Of a stretch of 64,000 nucleotides of DNA, positions 18,698 through 28,056 are shown piece after piece. The notes under the pieces were generated by a model. It did no database searches and was not told where the DNA came from. It was given only the letters and a program-made list of their open reading frames with translations. Position 1 is the stretch's first letter. Every line of letters starts with the position of its first letter. This stretch comes from Helicovermis profundi (GTDB taxonomy: Bacteria; Bacillota; Clostridia; Peptostreptococcales; Acidaminobacteraceae): contig NZ_AP028654.1 in assembly GCF_033097505.1 (NCBI RefSeq), positions 16,001-80,000 of the forward strand, in the 5' to 3' direction. The position numbers were made by a program, and so were the translations under genes.

Positions 18698-20629
18698 ATG
18701 AGTAAAGGAAAGTTTTATGTAACGACACCAATTTATTATCCAAGTGCAAAGCTGCATATTGGTCATACATATACAACTGTAGCAGCTGATGCAATTGCAA
18801 GATTTAAAAGGGTTGCTGGCTATGATGTTATGTTTGTTACAGGTACAGATGAGCATGGTCAAAAAATTCAGACAGTAGCTGAAAATTTAGGCAAAAAGCC
18901 AAAGGAATTTTTAGACGAAATTGTATCAGATATAAAGAAGCTTTGGGAAACAATGGAAATCTCGTATGATACTTTTATTAGAACAACTGATGATTTTCAT
19001 GAAAAAGCTATACAAGATATATTTATTAAACTTTACGAAAAAGGTGATATTTATAAAGGTGAATATGAAGGAATGTACTGTGTACCTTGCGAGTCATTTT
19101 GGACTGAGACACAGTTAGTTGATGGAAATTGTCCTGATTGTGGAAGACCTGTTGAGAAGACTAAAGAAGAAGCATATTTTTTCAAATTATCTAAGTATCA
19201 AGATAGGTTACAGGAATTGCTTGAAAGTGATGGGTTTCTTGAACCAAAATCAAGAGTAAATGAGATGGTAAATAACTTTATTAAACCAGGACTTGAGGAT
19301 TTATGTATTAGTAGATCATCTTTCGATTGGGGAATACCTGTTCCGATTGATACAAAACATGTAATTTATGTGTGGCTAGACGCACTTAGTAATTATATTA
19401 CAGCATTAGGTTATCCTGAAGACAAAGATGGTAAATTTAAAGAGTTCTGGCCGGCTGATGTTCATTTAGTTGGAAAGGAAATAGTAAGATTTCATACTAT
19501 TATTTGGCCAGCTATGTTAATGGCGCTTGACTTACCACTTCCTAAAAAAGTTTTTGGACATGGCTGGATACTTCTTGAAGGCGGAAAAATGTCTAAGTCG
19601 GTGGGAAATATTGTAGACCCTGTTGTACTAATTGATAGATATGGTGTTGATGCATTAAAGTACTTTTTGCTTAGAGAATATAGTTTTGGACAAGATGGAA
19701 TATTTACAAATGAAGTTTTACTTAATAGAATTAATTCTGATCTTGCAAATGACTTAGGAAATTTAGTAAGCAGAACAGTTGCTATGGTTGAAAAATACAA
19801 CGATGGAATTATTATTGAATCTAGTGGTAAAACAGAATTTGATGACTCTTTAAAGGAACTTTCAGTTAATGTATATTTAAAAGTTGAAGAGAAAATGGAT
19901 AAATTAGATTTTTCAAATGCGCTTGAAGAAATTTGGAAGCTAGTTAGAAAAACTAACAAATATATAGATGAAACATCACCATGGATACTTGCAAAAGATG
20001 AAAAAGAGAAAGCAAATCTTGACAAGGTACTTTATAATCTTACTGAATCTATTAGAATAATTTCAGTATTAATTCAGCCTTTTATGGTGCATACAGCAAG
20101 AGAAATATGGAAGCAAATTGGTATTGAAGAAGGCAAATATACAAATTGGGAATCTGTAAGTAAATTTGGAATACTTCCATTTGGAACTAAAGTTAAAAAA
20201 GGAAAATCGCTATTTCCACGAATTGATATAAAAAAAGAATTAGAAGAACTTGCTAAAAGTCTTCCTAAAAAAGAAAAAAGTAAAAAAAAGAATAAGAAAA
20301 AATTGATTAAAGCTGAAATTACTATTGATGAGTTTGATAAATTAGATTTAAAAGTTGCAGAAATTTTATCAGCGTCTAAACATCCTGATGCAGATAAACT
20401 ACTTGTACTTAAACTTAAAGTTGGAGAAGAAGAAAGGCAAGTTGTTTCTGGTATTGCAAAATATTATGAATCAAGTGATTTAGTCGGAAGAAAGGTTATT
20501 TTGGTTGCAAATTTAAAACCAGTTAAACTTAGAGGAATTAAATCTGAGGGTATGATATTAGCAGCAGCAGATGGAAAAAATCTTGATTTAGTAACTACAG
20601 ATTTAGAATCGGGAATTACTGTTTCATAG
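18698..20629 (+). CDS. metG: Methionyl-tRNA synthetase with C-terminal tRNA-binding domain
   Basis: This class I synthetase charges initiator and elongator tRNA-Met. It has 643 aa. The HIGH motif ([11 protein letters not shown]) is near the N-terminus, the zinc knuckle cysteines are in CVPCESFW and CPDCGRP, and KMSKS lies in [11 protein letters not shown] lysine-rich linker (about 520-540) leads to an EMAP/Trbp-like OB-fold domain that covers the last 100 residues. GGAGG precedes the ATG. It starts the metG-tatD-yabE-rnmV-ksgA series. Confidence 0.97.
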   Translation: MSKGKFYVTTPIYYPSAKLHIGHTYTTVAADAIARFKRVAGYDVMFVTGTDEHGQKIQTVAENLGKKPKEFLDEIVSDIKKLWETMEISYDTFIRTTDDFHEKAIQDIFIKLYEKGDIYKGEYEGMYCVPCESFWTETQLVDGNCPDCGRPVEKTKEEAYFFKLSKYQDRLQELLESDGFLEPKSRVNEMVNNFIKPGLEDLCISRSSFDWGIPVPIDTKHVIYVWLDALSNYITALGYPEDKDGKFKEFWPADVHLVGKEIVRFHTIIWPAMLMALDLPLPKKVFGHGWILLEGGKMSKSVGNIVDPVVLIDRYGVDALKYFLLREYSFGQDGIFTNEVLLNRINSDLANDLGNLVSRTVAMVEKYNDGIIIESSGKTEFDDSLKELSVNVYLKVEEKMDKLDFSNALEEIWKLVRKTNKYIDETSPWILAKDEKEKANLDKVLYNLTESIRIISVLIQPFMVHTAREIWKQIGIEEGKYTNWESVSKFGILPFGTKVKKGKSLFPRIDIKKELEELAKSLPKKEKSKKKNKKKLIKAEITIDEFDKLDLKVAEILSASKHPDADKLLVLKLKVGEEERQVVSGIAKYYESSDLVGRKVILVANLKPVKLRGIKSEGMILAAADGKNLDLVTTDLESGITVS

Positions 20630-20650
20630 TTATACTAGTTAGGAGGCGTT

Positions 20651-21418
20651 ATGTTATTTGATTCTCATGCGCATGTAGATTCTATTAAATTTGATAGTGA
20701 TAGAGAATTTGTAATTAATAGAGCATTAAGTAGTGGAGTTTCATTAATTATGAACCCTGGAGCAGATTTAGAATCTTCTAAACGTTCAATTGAGCTTAGC
20801 AATAAATATGATTTTATATACTCTGCAGTAGGAGTTCATCCACATGAAGCGGAGAATATGAGTGAAGAAACATTAAAAATATTAGAAGAAATGACTGGGA
20901 ATGATAAAGTTAAAGCTATTGGAGAAATTGGACTTGATTATTATTATGATCATTCTCCAAGACAAGTACAAAAGTACTGGTTTAAAGAGCAGTTATTACT
21001 TGCTAAGAGATTAAAATTACCAGTTATTATACATGACAGAGATGCAAATGAAGATGTTTTAAGAATTTTAAAAGAAGTTAATTCTTTTGAAACAGGGGTG
21101 TTAATGCACTGCTTTTCTGGAAGTTTAGAATTAGCTCGTCAGTATGTTAAGTTAGGCGCTTATTTATCAATAGCAGGTCCCTTGACATATAAAAATGCTA
21201 GGAAAACTGTTGAAGTAGTTCAAAATGTTTCTATTGATAGATTACTTATTGAGACGGATTCTCCTTATTTAACACCTACTCCTTTTCGCGGAAAACGAAA
21301 TGAACCAATGTATGTAAGATATACATGTGAAAAAATGGCGGAGCTTAAAAAAATGTCTTTTGATGATGTTGCAAATATTACATTTAATAATGCAAAAGAA
21401 GTATTTAATATTGTATAA
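20651..21418 (+). CDS. TatD-family metal-dependent DNase (YabD)
   Basis: This 255-aa TIM-barrel hydrolase has 3'-5' DNase or DNA-repair activity in the family. Metal ligands are seen in DSHAHVDS, in the GEIGLDYYYDHSPRQVQ segment, in VIIHDRDA, in MHCFSGS and in ETDSPYLTP. It follows metG by about 20 bases, the usual Firmicutes order, with TAGGAGG before the ATG. A terminator lies after it. Confidence 0.93.
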   Translation: MLFDSHAHVDSIKFDSDREFVINRALSSGVSLIMNPGADLESSKRSIELSNKYDFIYSAVGVHPHEAENMSEETLKILEEMTGNDKVKAIGEIGLDYYYDHSPRQVQKYWFKEQLLLAKRLKLPVIIHDRDANEDVLRILKEVNSFETGVLMHCFSGSLELARQYVKLGAYLSIAGPLTYKNARKTVEVVQNVSIDRLLIETDSPYLTPTPFRGKRNEPMYVRYTCEKMAELKKMSFDDVANITFNNAKEVFNIV

Positions 21419-21431
21419 TGTAAGTATATTT

Positions 21432-21474
21432 GATATCTTAGTTTTATGAATAAATAAAACTAAGATATTTTTAT
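21432..21474 (+). terminator. Terminator after tatD
   Basis: ATCTTAGTTTTAT pairs with ATAAAACTAAGAT and is followed by TTTTT. yabE begins about 20 bases further on, so some read-through or a separate promoter is expected. Confidence 0.75.
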
Positions 21475-21493
21475 CTATTTGTAAGGAGGACTA

Positions 21494-22546
21494 ATGAGAA
21501 AAAAAGATATAATTATACTTTGTATAATTATTTTATTTAGCAGTCTTAGTGTGTATACTTATTCAAAATTCCAAGTGAAAGATATTGTTATCATTGATAA
21601 TGATAAAAAAATTGTTTTAAAAACACCACTTAAAAGAATTGATAAAATTTTGGATATAGCAAATATAGCATTAAATGAAAAAGACAAGGTTATCCCATCG
21701 GTTGATACAAAAATTGATAAGAATTTTGAAATAACGATAATAAGAGCAAAGAAAATTGAAATAGATTATGATGGAATAGAAAAAGAGGTTTTTTCAACAA
21801 ATAACTTAGCGATTGATGTTTTAAAGGAATACTCTATAAATATAGGTGAATTTGATAAAGTTTTGCCATCAAAAAATATAGTTGTTAGTGATGGAGATAT
21901 TATAAAAATTATCAGAGTTGAAAAAAAATTAGTTACTGAGAAAAAAATTGTAAAATACGATACAATAATAAAAATGACTACAAAACTTAAATCTGGACAA
22001 ATAAAAAAAATATCAGATGGATTAGATGGATTAACAAATGTTACTTATAATATTACGACTGAAGATGGAAAAGAAGTTTCGAGAAAAATTATAAAAAACG
22101 AAATTGTTACTGAAAGTAAAGCTGAAATTATAGAAAAAGGTATTGATAAACTTTTTGTTACGAGTAGAGGTATGCCATTTAGATATAAATCTGTTATTAT
22201 TATGAGGGCTTCAGCATATGATTTATCTTTTGCTAGCTGTGGTAAATATCCCGATAACCCTGAATATGGAATAACTTTTTCTGGAACAAAAGCACATCCT
22301 GGTGTTGTTGCTGTTGATCCTAAAGTAATACCTCTAAAGTCAAAATTATATGTTGAATCATTAGATAGAACTAAAGATTATGGATTTGCTTCCGCCGAAG
22401 ATACAGGAAGTGCTATAAAAGGAAATCGAATTGATTTATTTATTGGAGATAATAAAGCGGCTATGAGATATGGGAGAAGAAATGTTAGAGTATATGTTAT
22501 AGACGATAATGTTACTGACGAGTTAATAAAAGGGTATGGTAAATAA
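21494..22546 (+). CDS. YabE-like cell-wall protein with 3D domain
   Basis: This exported protein has 350 aa. An N-terminal membrane anchor or signal segment (residues about 5-22) is followed by two DUF348-like beta domains and a G5-like region. The C-terminal 3D domain, named for its three aspartates, shows AVDPKVIPLKSKLYV and AEDTGSAIKGNRIDLFI. The family relates to resuscitation-promoting and lytic transglycosylase-like enzymes acting on peptidoglycan. Its last bases overlap rnmV. AAGGAGG precedes the ATG. Confidence 0.88.
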   Translation: MRKKDIIILCIIILFSSLSVYTYSKFQVKDIVIIDNDKKIVLKTPLKRIDKILDIANIALNEKDKVIPSVDTKIDKNFEITIIRAKKIEIDYDGIEKEVFSTNNLAIDVLKEYSINIGEFDKVLPSKNIVVSDGDIIKIIRVEKKLVTEKKIVKYDTIIKMTTKLKSGQIKKISDGLDGLTNVTYNITTEDGKEVSRKIIKNEIVTESKAEIIEKGIDKLFVTSRGMPFRYKSVIIMRASAYDLSFASCGKYPDNPEYGITFSGTKAHPGVVAVDPKVIPLKSKLYVESLDRTKDYGFASAEDTGSAIKGNRIDLFIGDNKAAMRYGRRNVRVYVIDDNVTDELIKGYGK

Positions 22547-23123
22547 GGTGAAAAATGAAAAAATGATTATTAAGGAAGTTATTATTGTTGAAGGAAAAGA
22601 TGATGAAAGAGTAATAAAAAATAGTGTTGATGCAGAAGTTATTACAACAAGTGGTTGGGGATTAAATGATAGAATTATTAAAAGAATTATAGAAGCTAAT
22701 AAGAGGTGTGGTATAATTATTTTTACTGATCCGGATTTTGCGGGTGAAAAAATTAGAGAAAGATTAAGTAAAATGTTAGATAATCCAAAACATGCATTTT
22801 TATCTAAAGAAGAAGCCACTAAAAATGATAATATTGGAATAGAAAATGCTTCAAAGGAAAGTGTTATTAACGCTTTAAAAAAGGTTAGACCAGAGAAAAG
22901 AGATTATGATAAGACTTTTACAAATGAAGATATGTTTGAAAATGGGTTAACAGGGAATAACAATGCAGCTATAAATAGAAATGAAATTGGTAAAATTTTA
23001 GGTATTGGCTATGGTAATTCAAAGCAATTTCTTAAAAGGTTAAATAAATATGGTGTTACAAGAAGAGAATTTGAGAATGCGATTAATGAATATAATGCTA
23101 TAGCTAATAACACAAATATTTAA
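22536..23123 (+). CDS. rnmV: Ribonuclease M5 (5S rRNA maturase)
   Basis: RnmV cleaves the 5S rRNA precursor. The protein has up to 195 aa. The start is uncertain: ATG 22536 (11-base overlap with yabE), GTG 22548 and ATG 22563 are all in frame. The Toprim domain is shown by IVEGKDDERVI, with its glutamate, and by FTDPDFAGEKIR, with DxD. The C-terminal region continues to about residue 185. It lies between yabE and ksgA as in Bacillus. A 5S gene is present at the left of the window. Confidence 0.93.
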   Translation: MVNKVKNEKMIIKEVIIVEGKDDERVIKNSVDAEVITTSGWGLNDRIIKRIIEANKRCGIIIFTDPDFAGEKIRERLSKMLDNPKHAFLSKEEATKNDNIGIENASKESVINALKKVRPEKRDYDKTFTNEDMFENGLTGNNNAAINRNEIGKILGIGYGNSKQFLKRLNKYGVTRREFENAINEYNAIANNTNI

Positions 23124-23149
23124 CAATATTTGGATTAAAGGAGTTTAAA

Positions 23150-24025
23150 ATGAGATTAACATCACCTAGTACGATTAAATATATTATGGAAAAATATAAT
23201 TTTAGATTTTCAAAAAGGTTAGGTCAAAATTTTCTTATTGATAATACTACAGTAGAAAATATTATAAATGGATCTGGAATTACGAATAACGACAATGTTA
23301 TTGAAATTGGACCTGGTATTGGGGTTATGACGTATGATATGGCAAAGATCGCAAATAAAATTGTTGCAATTGAAATAGATAACTCACTTCTTCCAGTTCT
23401 AGGAGAAACATTAGAAGAATTTGAAAATATCAAAATAATTAATGGCGATGTTTTAAAGCTAGATATTAATAAAATAATTGAAGAAGAATTTGGAGGTAAG
23501 TTTCCAAAAGTAATTGCCAATTTACCATACTATATAACTACTCCTATTATAATGAAACTACTTGAAGAAAATGCAAATGTTACTGATATAATTGTTATGG
23601 TTCAAAAGGAAGTTGCTGAGAGAATAGTATCTAAACCTAGTAAAAAATCATATGGTGTCTTAAGTGTAGCAGTTCAGTACTACGCTAAGGCGTCAACTGT
23701 TATGAAAGTTCCAAGAAGTGTTTTTATGCCACAACCAAGTGTAGAATCAACAGTAATACATTTAAAAATTAGAGAAAATCCTCCTGTAAAATTACTTAGT
23801 AAACCTTTCTTTTTTAGAGTTGTGAGAGCTGCATTTGCCATGCGAAGGAAAACTCTTTTAAATACAATATCAGGTGGAAATCTTGGAATAAATAAAGAAC
23901 AAACTAAAGAATTATTAAGTAACAGTAATATTGATTCGATTAGAAGAGGAGAAACATTATCAATTGATGAGTTTGCATTGTTAAGCAATAATATATATAA
24001 ATTTGTTAATGATGTAGAAAACTAA
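23150..24025 (+). CDS. rsmA: 16S rRNA dimethyladenosine transferase KsgA/RsmA
   Basis: KsgA dimethylates A1518 and A1519 near the 3' end of 16S rRNA. It has 291 aa. The SAM-binding segments are FSKRLGQNFLID, EIGPGIGVMTYDMA and AIEID. The catalytic NLPYY motif (ANLPYYITTPII) and FMPQPSVES are intact. GGAGTTT lies before the ATG. It is the last gene of the metG-to-ksgA series and ends at a terminator shared with recU. Confidence 0.96.
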   Translation: MRLTSPSTIKYIMEKYNFRFSKRLGQNFLIDNTTVENIINGSGITNNDNVIEIGPGIGVMTYDMAKIANKIVAIEIDNSLLPVLGETLEEFENIKIINGDVLKLDINKIIEEEFGGKFPKVIANLPYYITTPIIMKLLEENANVTDIIVMVQKEVAERIVSKPSKKSYGVLSVAVQYYAKASTVMKVPRSVFMPQPSVESTVIHLKIRENPPVKLLSKPFFFRVVRAAFAMRRKTLLNTISGGNLGINKEQTKELLSNSNIDSIRRGETLSIDEFALLSNNIYKFVNDVEN

Positions 24026-24046
24026 AATACTAATAAGTAAAATAAT

Positions 24047-24092
24047 AAACAGTAATATTTGACTATAAAATCATTTATTACTGTTTAAGTTT
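24047..24092. terminator. Bidirectional terminator between ksgA and recU
   Basis: TAAACAGTAATA and TATTACTGTTTA form an inverted repeat, followed by TTTTTT on the plus strand. Confidence 0.75.
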
Positions 24093-24097
24093 TTTTA

Positions 24098-24646
24098 TTA
24101 AAGATTGTTTAAGTTATTTTTTTTGTTTTTTAAATAAGTATTTAGTACGGGTAGGTAATTTAGTATACCGTTTGTTGGGCGGTTAATAAGGTATTCTTTT
24201 GGTATGCTTTTATAGGGTATAGATTTTCTTTCTCCATTTTCACTTTTTATATAGTAGGTATATAGCAGTTCAAAAGGAATAACAAAATATTCATCAAATA
24301 TTTTAAAGTGAACAATTAAAAATGACAAACCAGATTGATCACTATAATCTTTCATAAATTCGATTTGATGTTTATGAATATTTTTTAGTGGAATACTTTT
24401 TAGATTAGTTTCTTTAGCATCATATGCAACAGCAATTCCTTGTATAATTCCTAAAAAATCAACTGTAGATTTTTTTTCAAAAAAAGCTTTTGTAATATTT
24501 CTATTTTTATCTATCTCTGTAACTTTAATTGGCACAGATATTTTATCAATTCTAGCTAATTTTTGTTGTTTGTAAAATTCATTTGTTAAAGTCAATAAAT
24601 CTTCGAGTACACTACCTCTTAAACCACGTGAATTCCAAATTGTCAT
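24098..24646 (-). CDS. recU: Holliday junction resolvase RecU
   Basis: RecU cuts Holliday junctions in homologous recombination and chromosome segregation in Firmicutes. It has 182 aa, a little shorter than the 200 or so of Bacillus. Active-site segments are NSRGLRGSVLEDLLTLTNEFY, STVDFLGI with its aspartate, and AYDAKETNLKSIPL with the DxKxT-like residues, then NIHKHQIEFM. The end differs from Bacillus RecU, so a diverged member is likely. It is transcribed alone and convergent with ksgA. Confidence 0.85.
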   Translation of the reverse strand: MTIWNSRGLRGSVLEDLLTLTNEFYKQQKLARIDKISVPIKVTEIDKNRNITKAFFEKKSTVDFLGIIQGIAVAYDAKETNLKSIPLKNIHKHQIEFMKDYSDQSGLSFLIVHFKIFDEYFVIPFELLYTYYIKSENGERKSIPYKSIPKEYLINRPTNGILNYLPVLNTYLKNKKNNLNNL

Positions 24647-25012
24647 AAGTACCTCTTTATATATTTTTTATAATAATTATAACATTTTTACTTATTAAAT
24701 CATATTTTAAATGATATAAAATTGTTAACAACATGTTGATAATGTGGATAACACGAACAATTTATATTAAAAAATTAAAATTTAGATAAAGAATTGCTAT
24801 TATTTATTACATAAGTGAACAATAAGAAGAGTTTTTGAATTTAATTTTGTATTATTTTAGTTTTAACATATTTAATATAAAAAATATAATATAATATTCA
24901 AATCTAAGGTATAATTGAAGTATGTATTTTCAAACTATTTTAAGTTTTAAAATGTTAATATGTTAATAAATGTTGATAAAATTGTTGATAAAAATGTTAA
25001 GAAGAGGTGTAT
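24647..25012 (+). other. Intergenic region between recU and the metalloprotease
   Basis: This is about 365 bases of very AT-rich sequence between divergent genes. It contains a perfect DnaA-box match (TGTGGATAA, 24743-24751). Three short direct repeats of the form TGTTRATAAA lie at about 24960-24990, just before the GAGGTG ribosome-binding site. Promoters for both genes should lie here. None was assigned with confidence. Confidence 0.4.
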
Positions 25013-27217
25013 ATGAAAAAAAAATTTTATATAGTTGTTTTAGTGATATTAAGTTTATATTCTATTCCAACATATGCAGAATCTAAGTATAGTTTTATAA
25101 AACCGTCGTTTATGATTACAATAAATGATGTACAAGTTGAAAATGACAATACAAATTATCCACTACTTATTTATAATGATATAACTTATTTACCTATGAC
25201 TTGGAACAATTCTAAATCACTTGGTCTTGAAGTAAGGTTTGATGATAAGAATATCTATATAAATAATACAAATTATAGTTATAAGTTTGTTAATGAAAGT
25301 GTAGAAAAAAAAACAATTGGAAATTTTATTGCAAATTTACCAAAACGAAATATTATAGTCAATGGAATCAAAATAGAAAATGAAAATCAAAAATTTCCAG
25401 TATTAATGTACAATGATATATTGTATTTTCCATTAACTTATACTTATATTAATAATATTTTTAAATTTGAAATTTCATATGCTGTAAATGATGGATTAAG
25501 AATAAATTCATTAAATAATATTTTTAAATTAAATAATGAAAATCCTATTGTTAGTTTGGTAAATAATGCAGCAGATGATACTAAAACTGATATTATCACG
25601 TCAAAAAATGTATATAATACAAATAATCGAGCTTATATAAAAAATATAGAAAGTTATGTAAATAGGATTGAGATAGAAATAAATAATTTAACTCCTGAAA
25701 TACTAGATAATGGAGATAAAATTTATTATAAAAAGGATATTACTGGTACAACTATTGGCAAATATATATGGAAGAATGGTAATTATTATATAGGAGAATT
25801 TGATCCTAAATATCTTAATTTTAAGGGTGTGGGCTTAGAAGTTGTAAAAAATTCTTTTAAATATATAGGAGAATTTAAGGGTGAGGGTAAAAAAGAACTT
25901 GGAGTAACATATTTTGATGATGGTACTGCAAGTAAAATTACAGAGTTTATTAATGGTGTAGATGAAGAAGTAAATATAAAATACACAAAAAAGAAATCTA
26001 AAATAGCAAATAACCAGAAAGTTTTAATAATTATGACAGAATTTAATGATGTTAAATTTAAAACTTCAGAAAAACAATGGTATAATTTTTTCTTTGGAAA
26101 TGATAATTCAGTTAAAGCTTTTTATAAGTATACTTCAAATGGAACTGTGAATTTTATACCTGTTGAAGAAACTCAAAATATAAAAAATGATGGGATTATT
26201 AGAGTTACACTTAATAAAAACCATTATAATTATAAAGATGATGTTTCTAAGAGTGATGAAGTATTTATTGATTCAATTAGTGAAGTTGATAAATACATTG
26301 ATTTTAAAAAATATGATTTAAATAATAATGGTTTTATTGATTCAAATGAACTTATAATAGTAAATGTAGTTGCTGGATATGAATATGTAGAAGATAATGC
26401 AGATGCACCTTCTATTTACGCTCATATGTCGAGTGTTTCAAATAGTAAGTTGTTTTTAGATGAAACAACAATTAGCTCATTTGCCATGATTGGTGAATTA
26501 AATTATGATTCTTCAATTAGTCCAAGTACATATATGTCAACTTTAGCAGTTGCTTGTCATGAAATTGGCCATATATTTGATTTATTAGATTTATATGATA
26601 CAGACTATACATCTGAAGGAGTTGGCCCATTTTCTTTAATGTCTACTGGTACAAATTTATATACCCAAAATGGTAAAATCGGGGAAATTCCAATAGATTT
26701 TGATCCTTGGAGCAAAGAAAAATTAGGATTTATTAAACCTATTAATATAAGCACATCAGGTGAATATGATTTGTATTCTAAAAATACTGGGAAATATAAT
26801 GTTTTAAGAATTGATATTAGTAAAGATGAATATTTTCTTTTAGAAAATAGAAAGTTCGTTGATTATGATTTAGCTTTATCAAAATTTGCAAGCAAATCAG
26901 GTGTTTTGATTTGGCATATTGATAATAGCGTTATAAATGAAAAAAGTAATGCTAATGAAGTTAATAACGATGAAGATAGAAAAGGTGTTGATCTAGAAGA
27001 GGCAAATGAAAGTAAGAATGGATATGGACTTTTAGATGTTAATTCTAAAAAAAATAAAGATAAATTTAATCCATTCTTTAGATCAGATACTTATAATATT
27101 TTTAATAATACAAGTAAACCTTCATCAAAACTAAATAATGGAAAAGATAGTGGTATAAGTGTTGAAATACTTGAAGATGGAGATGTAGTAAAATTAAAAA
27201 TAAATATTGATAATTAA
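25013..27217 (+). CDS. Secreted M6-family zinc metalloprotease
   Basis: This exported protease has 734 aa. The ATG at 25013 follows GAGGTG. A signal peptide (residues about 1-22, cleavage after TYA) leads to two repeats like the copper-amine-oxidase N-terminal (stalk) domain at about 30-75 and 105-155. A MORN-like segment with NYYIGEF and FKYIGEF spans about 245-300. The M6 peptidase domain carries the zinc motif HEIGHIFD with the two histidines at 516 and 520, then LLDLYD. A C-terminal beta region ends the protein. The N-terminal repeats probably bind the cell surface. Target proteins are unknown. Confidence 0.85.
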   Translation: MKKKFYIVVLVILSLYSIPTYAESKYSFIKPSFMITINDVQVENDNTNYPLLIYNDITYLPMTWNNSKSLGLEVRFDDKNIYINNTNYSYKFVNESVEKKTIGNFIANLPKRNIIVNGIKIENENQKFPVLMYNDILYFPLTYTYINNIFKFEISYAVNDGLRINSLNNIFKLNNENPIVSLVNNAADDTKTDIITSKNVYNTNNRAYIKNIESYVNRIEIEINNLTPEILDNGDKIYYKKDITGTTIGKYIWKNGNYYIGEFDPKYLNFKGVGLEVVKNSFKYIGEFKGEGKKELGVTYFDDGTASKITEFINGVDEEVNIKYTKKKSKIANNQKVLIIMTEFNDVKFKTSEKQWYNFFFGNDNSVKAFYKYTSNGTVNFIPVEETQNIKNDGIIRVTLNKNHYNYKDDVSKSDEVFIDSISEVDKYIDFKKYDLNNNGFIDSNELIIVNVVAGYEYVEDNADAPSIYAHMSSVSNSKLFLDETTISSFAMIGELNYDSSISPSTYMSTLAVACHEIGHIFDLLDLYDTDYTSEGVGPFSLMSTGTNLYTQNGKIGEIPIDFDPWSKEKLGFIKPINISTSGEYDLYSKNTGKYNVLRIDISKDEYFLLENRKFVDYDLALSKFASKSGVLIWHIDNSVINEKSNANEVNNDEDRKGVDLEEANESKNGYGLLDVNSKKNKDKFNPFFRSDTYNIFNNTSKPSSKLNNGKDSGISVEILEDGDVVKLKINIDN

Positions 27218-27268
27218 TATATATACCTTAATATAATAAAAGTTTTAAAATTGTTCACAAAAAGTTCA

Positions 27269-27297
27269 TTGACACTTGATTTAATGTATCATATTAT
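27269..27297 (+). promoter_or_regulatory. Promoter of the HesB-like selenoprotein
   Basis: TTGACA at 27269-27274 and TATTAT at 27292-27297 are separated by 17 bp. The start codon lies about 50 bp downstream. Confidence 0.7.
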
Positions 27298-27303
27298 AAA
27301 GAC

Positions 27304-27324
27304 ACACCCCGTACGGTAGGGGGG
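27304..27324 (+). promoter_or_regulatory. GC-rich palindrome, candidate CstR/CsoR operator
   Basis: CACCCCGTACGGTAGGGGGG is a run of C paired with a run of G. It lies immediately after the -10 box, where a bound repressor would block transcription. It shares GGTAGGGGG and the C-run with the site at 30789-30808. CsoR-family repressors typically bind such C-run/G-run palindromes. The link to the CstR-like gene at 36770 is inference. Confidence 0.6.
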
Positions 27325-27347
27325 CAGAAATATGATGAGGTGAATAA

Positions 27348-27650
27348 ATGAAAATAGTAACGACTGATACGGCTATAAAAGAGCTTGAAAGCATTAAAGG
27401 AACTAAAAATTTAGAAACAATGGACGTTAGAATATATATTCAAGGCTATGGTTGAGGTGGACCTACATTTGGTATTGCTCTGGATGAGCATAAAGAGAAT
27501 GATTATAGTATTGAGATTCCATCTGGTAAAGTAGTAGTTGAAAGTGAATTAATTGATATTTATGAAGGTTTTGAAGTTGATTATGCAAATAGCTGGCTTA
27601 CAAAAGGATTTGTCGTTAAACCATATATGGGTGGATCAACTTGTTCATAA
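27348..27650 (+). CDS. HesB-like selenoprotein (in-frame TGA read as Sec)
   Basis: This iron-sulfur-assembly-like protein has 100 aa. The frame runs from ATG 27348 to TAA 27648 with one in-frame TGA at 27453-27455, giving Sec36 in the context GYGUGGPTFGIALDE. HesB/IscA proteins have Cys at this position, and Sec-containing HesB-like proteins are a known clostridial group. A bacterial SECIS-like hairpin follows 20 nt after the TGA. The C-terminal Cys motif is reduced to STCS. ATGAGGTGAA precedes the start. A glutaredoxin gene follows. Read without Sec decoding the gene would look broken, but conservation continues on both sides of the TGA. Confidence 0.88.
27476..27490 (+). promoter_or_regulatory. 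Candidate bacterial SECIS hairpin of the HesB-like gene
   Basis: TGCTC (27476-27480) pairs with GAGCA (27486-27490) around the loop TGGAT. The loop, with two Gs, begins 25 nt after the UGA, inside the spacing window usual for SelB recognition. Confidence 0.6.
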
Positions 27651-27726
27651 TATAAAATTAAATAATAGTAGTATAATATTATTAATATAACACTAAAAAA
27701 TAAATAGCACATAGGGAGGAAGCAAA

Positions 27727-27957
27727 ATGGAAAAAAAAGTTGTGATTTATACAAGTAGTACATGTGGGTATTGTCATATGGCGATTGATTATTTTAAAGA
27801 AAATGAAATTGAATATACTGAAAAAAATGTTTCAACAGATGCTGTTGCTAGAAAAGAATTAATGTCACAAGGATTTATGGGAGTACCAGTAATTTTTGTT
27901 GATGAAGAAGTAATACAAGGTTTTGATAAAAATAAATTGGAAGAGCTTCTTAACTAA
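27727..27957 (+). CDS. Glutaredoxin-like protein
   Basis: This small thioredoxin-fold redox protein has 76 aa with the active site CGYC (C13-C16) and the cis-proline segment MGVPVIFVDEEVIQGFD. It resembles NrdH-type and YruB-type glutaredoxins that reduce disulfides in anaerobes. GGGAGGA precedes the ATG. It lies 76 bases after the HesB-like selenoprotein with no terminator between, so the two are probably cotranscribed. A terminator follows. Confidence 0.9.
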   Translation: MEKKVVIYTSSTCGYCHMAIDYFKENEIEYTEKNVSTDAVARKELMSQGFMGVPVIFVDEEVIQGFDKNKLEELLN

Positions 27958-27978
27958 TAAGAAAAAAATGAATAATAA

Positions 27979-28016
27979 AAAGGCGGATATACTTAATAGG
28001 TATATCCGCCTTTTTT
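27979..28016 (+). terminator. Terminator after the glutaredoxin gene
   Basis: AAGGCGGATATAC pairs with GTATATCCGCCTT and is followed by TTTT. It is a strong intrinsic terminator, and the leading A-run may also serve the convergent Crp gene. Confidence 0.9.
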
Positions 28017-28056
28017 GTAGGCCTACTATGCTTTAAAATATATATAAAACAGTAAA

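Noticed and set aside
19492-20025. Minus-strand frame of 177 aa opposite metG
   Set aside because: A shadow of metG with serine-rich antisense composition and no family.
27453-27455. HesB-like gene as a pseudogene because of TGA
   Set aside because: Conservation continues after the TGA, the codon falls at the family's Cys position, and a SECIS-like hairpin follows.
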